Source of the DNA: Lachnotalea glycerini
GTDB lineage: Bacteria > Bacillota > Clostridia > Lachnospirales > Lachnospiraceae
Assembly (NCBI RefSeq): GCF_003201285.1
Contig: NZ_QICS01000004.1
Location: forward strand, 124,001-188,000
Direction: 5' to 3'
Length of the DNA stretch: 64,000 bases
Shown: in pieces, positions 34,681-43,633 of the stretch
How positions within the stretch are numbered: the stretch's first letter is position 1
How the letters are laid out: every line of letters starts with the position of its first letter
Notes under the pieces: generated by a model
What the model saw: only the letters and a program-made list of their open reading frames with translations
Databases searched by the model: none
Told to the model about the DNA's origin: nothing
Made by a program: the position numbers and the translations under genes

Positions 34681-35379
34681 TTATTTCACCTCGAATTTGT
34701 ATCCGATTCCCCATACAGTGGAAAGACTCCATGACTCATGGTCCTTTATTTTTTCTCTTAAACGTTTAATATGAACATCTACGGTTCTGGTATCTCCGAT
34801 GTATTCATAACCCCATATATGGTCAAGCAGTTGTTCTCTTGTAAATACTTGATTTGGCGAAGAGGCCAAAAAGTATAAAAGCTCCAGCTCTTTAGGTGGC
34901 ATATCAATGGTAGCACCGTTGTAGACAACAGAGTAATTGGTCTGATTGATAACAAGACCTGGATATTCCACGGCCTTAATATCAGGAACTTCTGCGACCG
35001 GCTTGACTGCCTGATAGCGTCTTAATACTGCCTTGACTCTTGCAACAAGCTCCTTGGAATCAAACGGCTTAATGATATAATCATCGGCACCCAGTTCAAG
35101 ACCCAATACCTTATCAAAAATCTCTCCCTTAGCAGAAAGCATAATAATTGGTACGCTGGATTTGGCTCGAATTTCACGACATACCTGATAGCCGTCAATT
35201 CCGGGAAGCATCAAGTCAAGCAGGATTAAATTAGGCTGGAAGGTATCAAAGGCAGTCAAAGCGTCTTCGCCGTCATGAACCATCGTAGTATCAAAGCATT
35301 CCTTAGTCAAATACAGGGAAATCAGTTCTGCTATATTGACATCATCATCAACGATAAGTATTTTTTGTTTCGAAACCAT
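34681..35379 (-). CDS. OmpR-family response regulator
   Basis: Regulator of 232 aa paired with the downstream kinase. Acidic pocket VDDD, phospho-Asp in LILLDLMLPG, Thr/Ser in MLSAKG, Lys in IIKPF; C-terminal winged helix with PPKELELLYFLASSPNQVFTRE and RTVDVHIKRLREKI. GGAGG precedes the ATG. It lies just downstream of mutS2 on the same strand, about 25 bp away, and may share its transcript. Confidence 0.94.
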   Translation of the reverse strand: MVSKQKILIVDDDVNIAELISLYLTKECFDTTMVHDGEDALTAFDTFQPNLILLDLMLPGIDGYQVCREIRAKSSVPIIMLSAKGEIFDKVLGLELGADDYIIKPFDSKELVARVKAVLRRYQAVKPVAEVPDIKAVEYPGLVINQTNYSVVYNGATIDMPPKELELLYFLASSPNQVFTREQLLDHIWGYEYIGDTRTVDVHIKRLREKIKDHESWSLSTVWGIGYKFEVK

Positions 35380-35403
35380 TTTCTTTCCTCCAAAGTTTCC
35401 TAT

Positions 35404-37779
35404 TTATTTAAATTCTACGATTGTTACACCAGTTTCGCCCTCCCCAAAGATACCAAGACGAAATGATTTAACATACTTTTGTTTTTTCAAGTAATTATGA
35501 ACAGCACTTCGAAGCGCCCCAGTTCCTCTGCCGTGTACAATTCGAACTTGCGGCAAATGAGACAGATAAGCATCATCCAAATACTTATCAAGCAAGGAGA
35601 CAGCTTCATCGGTCGTTTTACCGATTAAGTTTATTTCTGGCGATATCGTTAAAGATTTCGACATTTTAATTTTACCGCCGCCTGTTTTGGACATTGTAGG
35701 AGCAGTAATAACAGGCTCATCGATTAATTCTAAATCTTTTATATTAACCTGTGAACGAAGGATACCCATCTGTACGAATAAGTCACCTTTCTGATTTGGC
35801 AACGTGCTTACCGTTCCGTTAAGGTTCATGCTAAGTACCTTAACGCTGTCACCTATTTTAAAGTCAGTTGGCTTATTTGATTTCTTTGTCTGGGCTTTAT
35901 TTTTCAAAGTCAGATTTTTCTCTACCTCGGACAGTTTACCTCTTAAGCTATTTCGGTCATTTTCCATATCTTTCATGGAAAAAGCGGCCTTGCCATATTT
36001 ATTGAAATTCTTGATTGTTTGGTCTGCATATTCCTTGGCATCCCGAAGAATAGCATGGGCTTTTTCATTTGCTTCTCGTAAAATTGCCTCTTTTCTTTCC
36101 TCCAGTTTTTCTTCCTTTTTGGTAAGAGCTGCTTTTAGTGCTTCGATTTCTGTTTTATAAAGCTTAATCTCTGCGCGTTCTTTTTCAATGATACTTCGGC
36201 TGGATTCCAAATCAGTAATAACATCCTCAAAGCTTTGGTCAAGTGTTGTAATATGCTGCTTGGCTTCCTCAATGATATAGTCAGGTAGTCCAAGCTTGCT
36301 TGATATGGCAAACGCATTGCTCTTTCCGGGTATACCAATTAATAAGCGGTAGGTAGGACGAAGCGTTTCTACATCAAATTCACAACTGGCATTGATAACG
36401 CCTGGAGTAGATAAGGCAAATATCTTAAGCTCACTATAATGTGTGGTTGCCATTGTACGTATTTGAAGTCTGTGTAAAAAGGTCAGAATAGAAATAGCAA
36501 GAGCAGCCCCCTCTGTCGGGTCAGTTCCTGCGCCCAATTCATCAAACAAAATAAGAGAATCCTTATCTGCCTCATTTAAAATAGTGACAATATTAGTCAT
36601 ATGGGAAGAAAAGGTACTTAGGCTTTGCTCAATACTTTGCTCATCACCAATGTCTGCATAAATCTCCTTAAAAACAGCCAGACGAGAGCCGTCAAAGGCA
36701 GGAATATGGAGTCCTGACTGTCCCATTAAGGTCAATAGACCTACGGTTTTTAAGGAAACAGTTTTACCTCCTGTGTTTGGCCCTGTTACGATCAAAAGGT
36801 CAAAATCACTTCCCAAACGAATGTTAATAGGAACCACCTTATCTTTATTCAATAAAGGATGACGGCTGCTTTTTAAATCAATTATTCCATCGGTATTAAA
36901 CTGTGGTTCACTGCCCTTATATTGTATGGAAAGCTGTCCCTTTGCAAAAATAAAATCAAGTTCCGTCAGAATTGCAAAATCCTCTTTAATCAGTTCAGTA
37001 TAGCCGGCTGCCAATTCGCTAAGTTCGGCGAGAATTTTCTCGATTTCCTCTTGCTCTTTTAGTAACAGTTCCTTGATATCGTTGTTTAGTTTTACCACAG
37101 ACATCGGTTCAATGAATAAAGTAGAACCGGTTGACGACTGGTCGTGTATCATACCGGGAACCTGTCCTTTGTATTCTGCCTTAACTGGAATGCAGTAACG
37201 GTCATTTCGCATCGTAATAACGGCATCCTGAAGATAGGATCTGGCTGAGCCGTTAACCATAGAAGTCAGTTGCGAGTGTATTTTATCATTTGCAATTTTC
37301 ATACTTCTTCGAAGATGCTTTAAGGTGCTGCTTGCTTCATCACTGATTTCTTCCTCCGATATAATGCAGGTACGAATCCTGCTATAGAGAGGGTGCACTG
37401 GTTCAAGGGCAGCAAAAAGTGAGTCCAGAGAATCATCCGCTATATCGGGATTCTCCTTTTTAGAATAAGATTTTATTTTGCTTGTTGTCTCCAGCAGGAT
37501 ACAAATTCTTAACAGCTCACCTGCATTTAGGATGCTGCCGATTTCAAGCCGCTTAAGTGAAGCGCGGATGTCTTTCACTCCCGAAAAAGAAATGCTGCCT
37601 TTCTTAAAAATACGTTTCATAGCATCACTTGTTTGTGTCTGCTCTTTTCGTATTTGCTCTATATCGGTAGAAGGCTTGAGATTATGGCACATTTCCTTTC
37701 CCATAAGAGAAGATGCCAATGATTCAAGATGTTCAATTATTTTAAAATACTCTAGTGTTTTTAATGCTTTTTGATTCAT
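35404..37779 (-). CDS. mutS2: Endonuclease MutS2
   Basis: A 791-aa MutS homologue without a mismatch-recognition domain. It has the core/clamp, the ABC-type ATPase (Walker A VTGPNTGGKT, Walker B ILFDELGAGTDP), a long coiled coil (~residues 515-620), a KOW-like segment and a C-terminal Smr nuclease domain (HGRGTGALRSAV). Members restrain recombination and rescue collided ribosomes. The usual LDLRG of the Smr domain reads INLIGKT. Length is normal. Confidence 0.96.
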   Translation of the reverse strand: MNQKALKTLEYFKIIEHLESLASSLMGKEMCHNLKPSTDIEQIRKEQTQTSDAMKRIFKKGSISFSGVKDIRASLKRLEIGSILNAGELLRICILLETTSKIKSYSKKENPDIADDSLDSLFAALEPVHPLYSRIRTCIISEEEISDEASSTLKHLRRSMKIANDKIHSQLTSMVNGSARSYLQDAVITMRNDRYCIPVKAEYKGQVPGMIHDQSSTGSTLFIEPMSVVKLNNDIKELLLKEQEEIEKILAELSELAAGYTELIKEDFAILTELDFIFAKGQLSIQYKGSEPQFNTDGIIDLKSSRHPLLNKDKVVPINIRLGSDFDLLIVTGPNTGGKTVSLKTVGLLTLMGQSGLHIPAFDGSRLAVFKEIYADIGDEQSIEQSLSTFSSHMTNIVTILNEADKDSLILFDELGAGTDPTEGAALAISILTFLHRLQIRTMATTHYSELKIFALSTPGVINASCEFDVETLRPTYRLLIGIPGKSNAFAISSKLGLPDYIIEEAKQHITTLDQSFEDVITDLESSRSIIEKERAEIKLYKTEIEALKAALTKKEEKLEERKEAILREANEKAHAILRDAKEYADQTIKNFNKYGKAAFSMKDMENDRNSLRGKLSEVEKNLTLKNKAQTKKSNKPTDFKIGDSVKVLSMNLNGTVSTLPNQKGDLFVQMGILRSQVNIKDLELIDEPVITAPTMSKTGGGKIKMSKSLTISPEINLIGKTTDEAVSLLDKYLDDAYLSHLPQVRIVHGRGTGALRSAVHNYLKKQKYVKSFRLGIFGEGETGVTIVEFK

Positions 37780-38073
37780 AATTTTTACAGTCCTTTATAT
37801 TTGTTTCATAATATTATTTACTATATTCCTATTTTACATTATAATGGACTAAATGAAAACAAGTGATAGGAAAAACTTTCACAGATATTCAAGATAAAGT
37901 GTTATTTTTATGATATCAGACTCGCTAAACATGCTTGTTATCGTTTACATTTGTGTAATAAATTGTTCATATCTATTTGCTAGAATTAATTATTATATGG
38001 TAAGTGACTCTTGTGATATAAGACTTATAGTAATGCGGATGCATTGAAATATAGGGATAAGAAGGAGAGAATC

Positions 38074-39378
38074 ATGTCAGGCTTAAATAATGAAGAAGAA
38101 TTTTCATTTATAAAAGAAAAGATTAAGGAGAAACCATTGAATAAAAAAAGGCTTGCGTTAAAAGCCCTGCTATGCATTGGCATGGCTGTTGTATTTGGTT
38201 CGATTGCAAGCTTATCTTTTGTACTTACTAAGCCTTATTTTGAGGAAAAGCTGACCAAAAAGGAAGAACCGGATAAAGTATCGATTCCTCAGGACGAAAC
38301 ATCATCTGATAATGCTGACAGTGCAGTGTCTGCTAACACAGATGCTACAGCACAAAATTCAGCTCAGACAGAGAATACTCCGGTTGTAATTCCGGATTTT
38401 GAGCTTGAATTAGATGACGTAGAGGATTTATATAAGAAGTTTAATGAGGTTGCTAAGGAGGCGGACCAGTCTGTAGTTACAGTAACAGGAGTTTCCAGTG
38501 ATGTAGATTGGTTTAATGATACGTTGGAAAATAAAGGCCAGGCTGCCGGTCTTATTATTGCCAATAATGGACAAGAGCTTTTGATGCTAACCAATTTAGA
38601 TGTGGTAGAGAATACAGAGAAAATTCTGGTTACTTTCTGTGATGGCTGTACAATAGAGGCATCAAGCGGAAAGTATGACGGTAATACAAGGCTGGCCGTA
38701 GTCGGTGTTCCATTAGAGAATATTGAAGAATCAACCATGAATAGTATCAGTGTTGCAACACTGGGCAATTCCTATGCATCTCATACAGGAGAGATTGTAC
38801 TTGCGCTTGGAAGTCCGCTTGGTTATAGCAATTCAGTTACTTATGGAATGCTTACTTCAACCTCTAAGTCAGTTACTACGGTTGATGCAAATTACCGGAT
38901 TCTTACTACGGATGCAGTTGGAAGTTCAAATTCAAGTGGGGTAATCATCAATTTAAAAGGAGAGATTATAGGAATTATTGCACCTGAATACACTCCGGAT
39001 ACAAGTATGGGCGTAGTAACTGCTCTTGCAATATCGGATTTAAAAGCTTCGATTGAGAAGTTATCTAATTCGGAAGATGTGGTGTATCTGGGGATTAAGG
39101 GAAGTGATGTTTCAACTGAAATTGCCAAACAGCAAAATATTCCGGTTGGTGTTTATGTGATTGAGGCTGTTATGGATTCTCCTGCAATGAGTGCGGGAAT
39201 TCAAAATGGTGATGTGATTACCAAAATTGGTGATGCAGACATTAAGACAGTAAGAGATATGCAAAACGAATTAGCTAAATATCAGGTAAATCAAGCGATT
39301 ACGGTAGTCGTAAAACGGCAGGGAATGGATGAATATAAGGACATTAATTTTACTGTAACTCTGGGTGCAATGAACTAG
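38074..39378 (+). CDS. HtrA-like trypsin-fold/PDZ protein lacking catalytic residues
   Basis: Membrane-anchored DegP/HtrA-type protein (434 aa): cytoplasmic tail, one membrane helix (~residues 28-50), Ser/Thr/Ala-rich linker, trypsin-like fold (~120-330) and a C-terminal PDZ domain (SPAMSAGIQNGDVITKI). The catalytic His position (TNNHV in active HtrA) reads TNLDV, the catalytic Asp (TDLAV) reads TRLAV, and the Ser loop (GNSGG) reads SNSSG. It is therefore predicted to be a pseudoprotease that may bind unfolded or signalling proteins. ATG 38074 follows AAGGAG; the TTG at 38044 lies before that site. The 37780-38073 gap is AT-rich and shows no gene. Confidence 0.85.
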   Translation: MSGLNNEEEFSFIKEKIKEKPLNKKRLALKALLCIGMAVVFGSIASLSFVLTKPYFEEKLTKKEEPDKVSIPQDETSSDNADSAVSANTDATAQNSAQTENTPVVIPDFELELDDVEDLYKKFNEVAKEADQSVVTVTGVSSDVDWFNDTLENKGQAAGLIIANNGQELLMLTNLDVVENTEKILVTFCDGCTIEASSGKYDGNTRLAVVGVPLENIEESTMNSISVATLGNSYASHTGEIVLALGSPLGYSNSVTYGMLTSTSKSVTTVDANYRILTTDAVGSSNSSGVIINLKGEIIGIIAPEYTPDTSMGVVTALAISDLKASIEKLSNSEDVVYLGIKGSDVSTEIAKQQNIPVGVYVIEAVMDSPAMSAGIQNGDVITKIGDADIKTVRDMQNELAKYQVNQAITVVVKRQGMDEYKDINFTVTLGAMN

Positions 39379-39435
39379 TGCATTTTGAACGCACAAGTGG
39401 AGGAAAGGTGAAAGAATTTATTGAAAGGAAAAAGG

Positions 39436-39501
39436 CAGACACAAGCTTGCACTTTCTGTGTTTGCGTCTCAAAGGTATATGCTTGCATGTTTCTTTGAGA
39501 C
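39436..39501 (+). promoter_or_regulatory. Two leader hairpins before yhaM
   Basis: CAGACACA/TGTGTTTG (39437-39464) and GTCTCAAAG/CTTTGAGAC (39466-39501) form adjacent stem-loops ending 14 bases before the start codon. There is no strong T-run. They may be a terminator of the upstream gene, or may mask the yhaM ribosome site. Confidence 0.4.
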
Positions 39502-39515
39502 TTGGTATTTAAATT

Positions 39516-40457
39516 ATGAAATATATTGAAACATTACATGAGGGTGACAGAATATCAGATATTTATCTGTGCAAATTCAGACAGGCGGCTACTACAAAAA
39601 ACGGAAAGCCATACGATAATTTAATAATACAGGATAAAACTGGAGTTTTGGATGCGAAAATATGGGATCCTAATTCATCAGGAATTGATGAATTTGATAT
39701 TCTTGATTATATCGAGGTATTTGGAGATGTTACCAGCTTTCAGGGTGCATTGCAGGTAAATATAAAGAGAATCAGAAAGGCAGGAGAAGGTGAGTATAAC
39801 CCAAGCGATTATTTTCCTGTTAGTTCAAAGAACATTGATGTAATGTATCAGGAAATTATGGTTTATGTAAATAACATTAAAAATACATATCTCAGCCAGT
39901 TAACCAAAAGTTTTTTTGAGGATAATTCATTTGAAAAGAAATTCAAAGCCCATTCCGCTGCAAAAAGCGTACATCATGGTTTTATTGGAGGTTTGTTGGA
40001 ACATACGTTGGGAGTTGTGAACCTTTGTAACTATTATGCAAATGCTTATCCGGTACTCAATCGCGATTTGTTGATTACGGCGGCACTGTTTCATGATGTA
40101 GGAAAGCTAAAGGAAATCTCAGAGTTTCCGAGCAATGATTATACCGATGACGGACAATTACTTGGACATATTATTATTGGAGTAGAAATTTTGGGAGAAC
40201 GAATCAGGTGTATCGAAGGTTTTCCAGCATGCTTGGCTTTAGAGCTTAAGCACTGTATCATTGCTCATCATGGAGAACTGGCATACGGTTCACCGAAAAA
40301 GCCGGCACTTGCGGAGGCGTTGGCATTAAATCTTGCAGATAATACTGATGCAAAGATTCAGACGATTACGGAGCTATTCAATGCTGCAGGCGATAATCAG
40401 GATTGGCTTGGATATAATCGGTTATTTGAATCCAATATGAGGAAGACCTCAATTTAA
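39516..40457 (+). CDS. yhaM: 3'-5' exoribonuclease YhaM family protein
   Basis: A 313-aa protein with an N-terminal OB-fold (GVLDAKIWDPNS) and a C-terminal HD phosphohydrolase-type domain: HSAAKSVHHGFIGGLLEHTLGV, AALFHDVGKLKE, HCIIAHHGE and NLADNTDAKI carry the metal-binding His/Asp residues. In Bacillus, YhaM trims RNA and DNA 3' ends. No clear Shine-Dalgarno is seen before ATG 39516; the hairpin ends nearby. Size and motifs are normal. Confidence 0.9.
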   Translation: MKYIETLHEGDRISDIYLCKFRQAATTKNGKPYDNLIIQDKTGVLDAKIWDPNSSGIDEFDILDYIEVFGDVTSFQGALQVNIKRIRKAGEGEYNPSDYFPVSSKNIDVMYQEIMVYVNNIKNTYLSQLTKSFFEDNSFEKKFKAHSAAKSVHHGFIGGLLEHTLGVVNLCNYYANAYPVLNRDLLITAALFHDVGKLKEISEFPSNDYTDDGQLLGHIIIGVEILGERIRCIEGFPACLALELKHCIIAHHGELAYGSPKKPALAEALALNLADNTDAKIQTITELFNAAGDNQDWLGYNRLFESNMRKTSI

Positions 40458-40849
40458 ATCTTATCAAGGAAAACCCTCGCTTGACACATGATGGTGTCTG
40501 TATTCAAAAGGATGATATGAATGAATTGTTAGTTGATTTGGATCAGGCGGATATGCTTGTGTTGGCATCTCCCATTTATTGGTTTGATGTTTCGGCACAA
40601 ATGAAATGTTTTATAGACCGCATGTATGCCTTTGGAGTAAAAGGCTTTCATGTTAGCTCAATAGCAATGCTTCTTAACTCTGGGGCAGATCATGTATATG
40701 ATGCAGCCGAAGCACAGCTAAGAGCAATTAGCTCCTATTTAAAATGGGAGAATAGAGGTATCATTAAGATACCAAACTTAAAGGAAAAGGGCAGTATTAA
40801 ACAAGCCGAAGGACTGAGTCAGGTATATGATTTTGCAAAGTCACTTTAA
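40458..40849 (+). pseudogene. 5'-truncated NAD(P)H-dependent FMN reductase
   Basis: C-terminal two thirds of a flavodoxin-fold oxidoreductase: HDGVCIQKDDMNELL, ADMLVLASPIYWFDVSAQMKCFIDR and the C-terminal region are well conserved. The N-terminal strand with the FMN-phosphate loop (VxxGSPRxxGNT type) and the CxxC segment before HDGVC are missing. The frame runs unbroken into the end of yhaM without a proper start (only TTG 40481). A deletion joining yhaM to this gene is the simplest explanation. Confidence 0.75.
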
Positions 40850-40880
40850 ATATACTGATTAAAGAGGGAAAGGTAAATTT

Positions 40881-41441
40881 ATGTCATCTTCATTCATCAC
40901 CAAGAATGCATTAGCTCAGGCGCTAAAATCATTAATGCTTCATACCCCAATTAATAAAATATCCGTTTTGATGATTACTGATGCTTGCAGCGTAACCAGA
41001 CATACATTTTACAATCATTTTCATGATGTCTATGAACTTCTTGGCTGGATTTTCGAAAATGAAGTGATTGAAGAGCTGGATGAATGTTGTAGTCTGTCAA
41101 AATGGAAAGACGGATTAATACTAGTTTTACAGTATACACAAAACAATAGGATAATTTGTATAAATACTTGTAATTCTCTTGGACGTGAGCATTTAGAGCG
41201 CTTTTTGCACAAAACCTTTACGATTGTTTTGGAGGGTGTGATAGAGGATATAGTCCTTGAAATGAAAGTGGAAGATGAGCTAAAAAAGGAAGTAGCTGAG
41301 TTCTTTTCGTATGCGATTACGGGTGAGTTTTTAACATGGATCAACAATGGATTAAAAGAGGATAAGGAAAATATATCTGATCGGATAGAGAAAATGCTTG
41401 ATGGAACCATCCTTAGAATTTTAAAAGTGAACAGTGTGTGA
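40881..41441 (+). CDS. TetR/AcrR-family regulator
   Basis: A 186-aa regulator with an N-terminal TetR helix-turn-helix (INKISVLMITDACSVTRHTFYNHF) and a helical ligand-binding domain, similar in form to DhaS-like members. It is followed by a terminator and then by oleate hydratase, so it may sense unsaturated fatty acids and control that gene. GGGAAAGG precedes the ATG. No palindromic operator was identified. Confidence 0.88.
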   Translation: MSSSFITKNALAQALKSLMLHTPINKISVLMITDACSVTRHTFYNHFHDVYELLGWIFENEVIEELDECCSLSKWKDGLILVLQYTQNNRIICINTCNSLGREHLERFLHKTFTIVLEGVIEDIVLEMKVEDELKKEVAEFFSYAITGEFLTWINNGLKEDKENISDRIEKMLDGTILRILKVNSV

Positions 41442-41461
41442 ATTTTGATTTTCACACTTTA

Positions 41462-41497
41462 AGGCATTTGTGTAATTTTAACACAGATGCTTTTTTT
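41462..41497 (+). terminator. Terminator after the TetR gene
   Basis: Stem GCATTTGTGT (41464-41473) with ACACAGATGC (41481-41490), one G-U pair, followed by seven T. Confidence 0.93.
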
Positions 41498-41572
41498 GTT
41501 ATTTGAAAATACTTTTTGCAAAGCGTAATATGAAATTATCAAAGGACAAACAAACAGAAAGGATGACTTATT

Positions 41573-43267
41573 ATGAATAATTATCAAAGAATTAATCCAA
41601 TTGCACCTAAAAACATTGAAAATAAAAAGGCATATTTATTAGGAGGAGGAATCGGTTCCCTGGCTTCGGCTGCTTTCTTAATAAGAGATGCACATATGTC
41701 TGGAAAGAACATTCATATCATGGAGCAGTTAGAAGTGATAGGAGGCTCTATGGATGGAGCTGGAATGGCAGAAAGCGGCTATACAGCGAGAGGAGGACGA
41801 GAAATTGAGGAGCATTTTGAATGCTTTATGGATCTTTATAGCTTCATTCCCTCTTTAAAGGACAAAAACAGAAGTGTGCTAGACGAATTTGTTGAGCTTA
41901 ATAAGCAAGAACCAATTGAGTCACATTGTAGACTGGTAGAAAAACAAGGACAAAGAGCAGATTTCTCAAGTCTTGGATTATCAACTATGAATGCCATGCA
42001 GCTTGCCAGACTTCATATGTTAACGGAAGAGGCTCTTGGCGCTGCTACCATTGGAGAATATTTTGATGAGAGCTTTTTTGAAACTAACTTTTGGTATTTC
42101 TGGGCAACAATGTTTGCTTTTGAAAAATGGCACAGTGTTGTTGAAGTAAAGCGCTATATGGAAAGATTTATGCATTTGATTGGTGGGATGAACCGACTAG
42201 AGGGAATTCTTCATACAGAATATAATCAATATGATTCTTTAATTTTACCACTAATTAGCTGGCTAAAGGAGCAAGAAGTTTGCTTTGAACCAGGTTGCAA
42301 GATAACTGATATTGATTTTGACTTTACCAATCATGAGAAAGTTGCTACTGCAATTCACTTTATTAAGGAAGGTAAAGAGAAGATAATTTCTGTTACGAAA
42401 GAGGATATTGTATTATTTACAAATGGTTCCATGACAGAAAATACAACAAGAGGAGATTTCAACCATCCTGCTGTTATTAACAGGTCTAATGACAAAGGCT
42501 GCTTTAGTGTTTGGGAAAAGCTTGCAAAAAAATCACCAGACTTTGGTCACCCTGAAAAATTCTGTTCCAATATCGATCAGTCAAAGTGGATGTCCTTTAC
42601 CGTAACCTTGAACGAGGACGACATTGTATTTCCTTATTTATTAAAGCTGACAAATGACAAGCCCGGTATGGGAGGTCTGGTAACAATTAAGGATTCAAGC
42701 TGGCTTATGAGTTGGGTTGTTCCCAAACATCCGCATTTTATTAATCAACCGGATCACGTCAAGGTACTTTGGGCATATGCATTAAATATGGATGTAGCAG
42801 GTGACTATATTAAAAAGACATTTTCTGAATGTACAGGAAAAGAAATGTTTGAAGAGCTGCTGTATCACATGGGATTAAAAGATCAAATTCCTGAAATTCT
42901 TAAGCATACGGTGAATGTAATTCCTAGTATGATGCCTTATATTACTTCACAGTTTATGCCAAGAGTAGCAGGTGACAGACCAAATGTCATACCGGCAGGA
43001 AGTAAGAACTTTGGCTTCCTCGGACAATATGCTGAAGTGCCCAATGATTGTGTATTTACAGTAGAATATTCCGTAAGAAGCGCAATGATGGCAGTATATG
43101 AGCTAACGGGAATTGACAAAGTAGTAGACCCAGTTTATCCAAGCCAATATGATATTCGTGTATTGGCAAATGCAGCCAAAACTTGTCTTGGAGTTGAGAA
43201 GCTTCCGCTCAAAAATATACCATTGGGTGAGTTGGTTAAAAACACAGAGCTTAGTAAGCTGCTGTAA
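41573..43267 (+). CDS. ohyA: Oleate hydratase
   Basis: FAD-dependent hydratase (564 aa, the former myosin-cross-reactive antigen family) adding water to cis-9 unsaturated fatty acids to give 10-hydroxy acids; EC 4.2.1.53. The dinucleotide-binding motif is LLGGGIGSLASAAFLIRD, then MEQLEVIGGSMDGAG and ARGGREIEEHFEC. Later blocks include VPKHPHFINQPD and GQYAEVPNDCVFTVEYSVR. In gut bacteria it detoxifies host or dietary unsaturated fatty acids. It stands between two terminators, with a TetR gene upstream. Confidence 0.97.
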   Translation: MNNYQRINPIAPKNIENKKAYLLGGGIGSLASAAFLIRDAHMSGKNIHIMEQLEVIGGSMDGAGMAESGYTARGGREIEEHFECFMDLYSFIPSLKDKNRSVLDEFVELNKQEPIESHCRLVEKQGQRADFSSLGLSTMNAMQLARLHMLTEEALGAATIGEYFDESFFETNFWYFWATMFAFEKWHSVVEVKRYMERFMHLIGGMNRLEGILHTEYNQYDSLILPLISWLKEQEVCFEPGCKITDIDFDFTNHEKVATAIHFIKEGKEKIISVTKEDIVLFTNGSMTENTTRGDFNHPAVINRSNDKGCFSVWEKLAKKSPDFGHPEKFCSNIDQSKWMSFTVTLNEDDIVFPYLLKLTNDKPGMGGLVTIKDSSWLMSWVVPKHPHFINQPDHVKVLWAYALNMDVAGDYIKKTFSECTGKEMFEELLYHMGLKDQIPEILKHTVNVIPSMMPYITSQFMPRVAGDRPNVIPAGSKNFGFLGQYAEVPNDCVFTVEYSVRSAMMAVYELTGIDKVVDPVYPSQYDIRVLANAAKTCLGVEKLPLKNIPLGELVKNTELSKLL

Positions 43268-43285
43268 TATTCTAGATTCAAAGAA

Positions 43286-43319
43286 TCTCAAAATGCGAAC
43301 AGGCATTTTGGGATTTTTT
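43286..43319 (+). terminator. Terminator after ohyA
   Basis: Stem TCTCAAAATGC (43286-43296) with GCATTTTGGGA (43303-43313), loop GAACAG, then six T. Confidence 0.92.
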
Positions 43320-43365
43320 GATTGTTAGGAAAATTTATTATATTGTTTAAAAGACACGCAAGCAG

Positions 43366-43394
43366 TTATATATAAATTATCAATTTATATATAA
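43366..43394. repeat. Perfect 13-bp AT-only inverted repeat
   Basis: Arms TTATATATAAATT and AATTTATATATAA around ATC, within a 314-bp intergenic region (43320-43633) of extreme AT content and no gene. It is probably part of the regulatory region of the beta-glucanase gene, or a by-product of the AT richness. Confidence 0.5.
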
Positions 43395-43633
43395 AAAATA
43401 GCATTGTAATCAGATACATATAAATATTATATTAAATAAATAAATTAATAATTAAATTAATAATTTATAGTTAAATATTTTACCTTTTTGGCAAAAAACA
43501 GTTAAAATTGATGGAAAATAGTCAAAATATTCTATTTACATAGAAATCTTAAAATGCTACGATTTTATCATAGATATCTATTGTAACTATTGTAATTACA
43601 AGAAAATTAGAAACATATGAAAGGGATAAAAGG

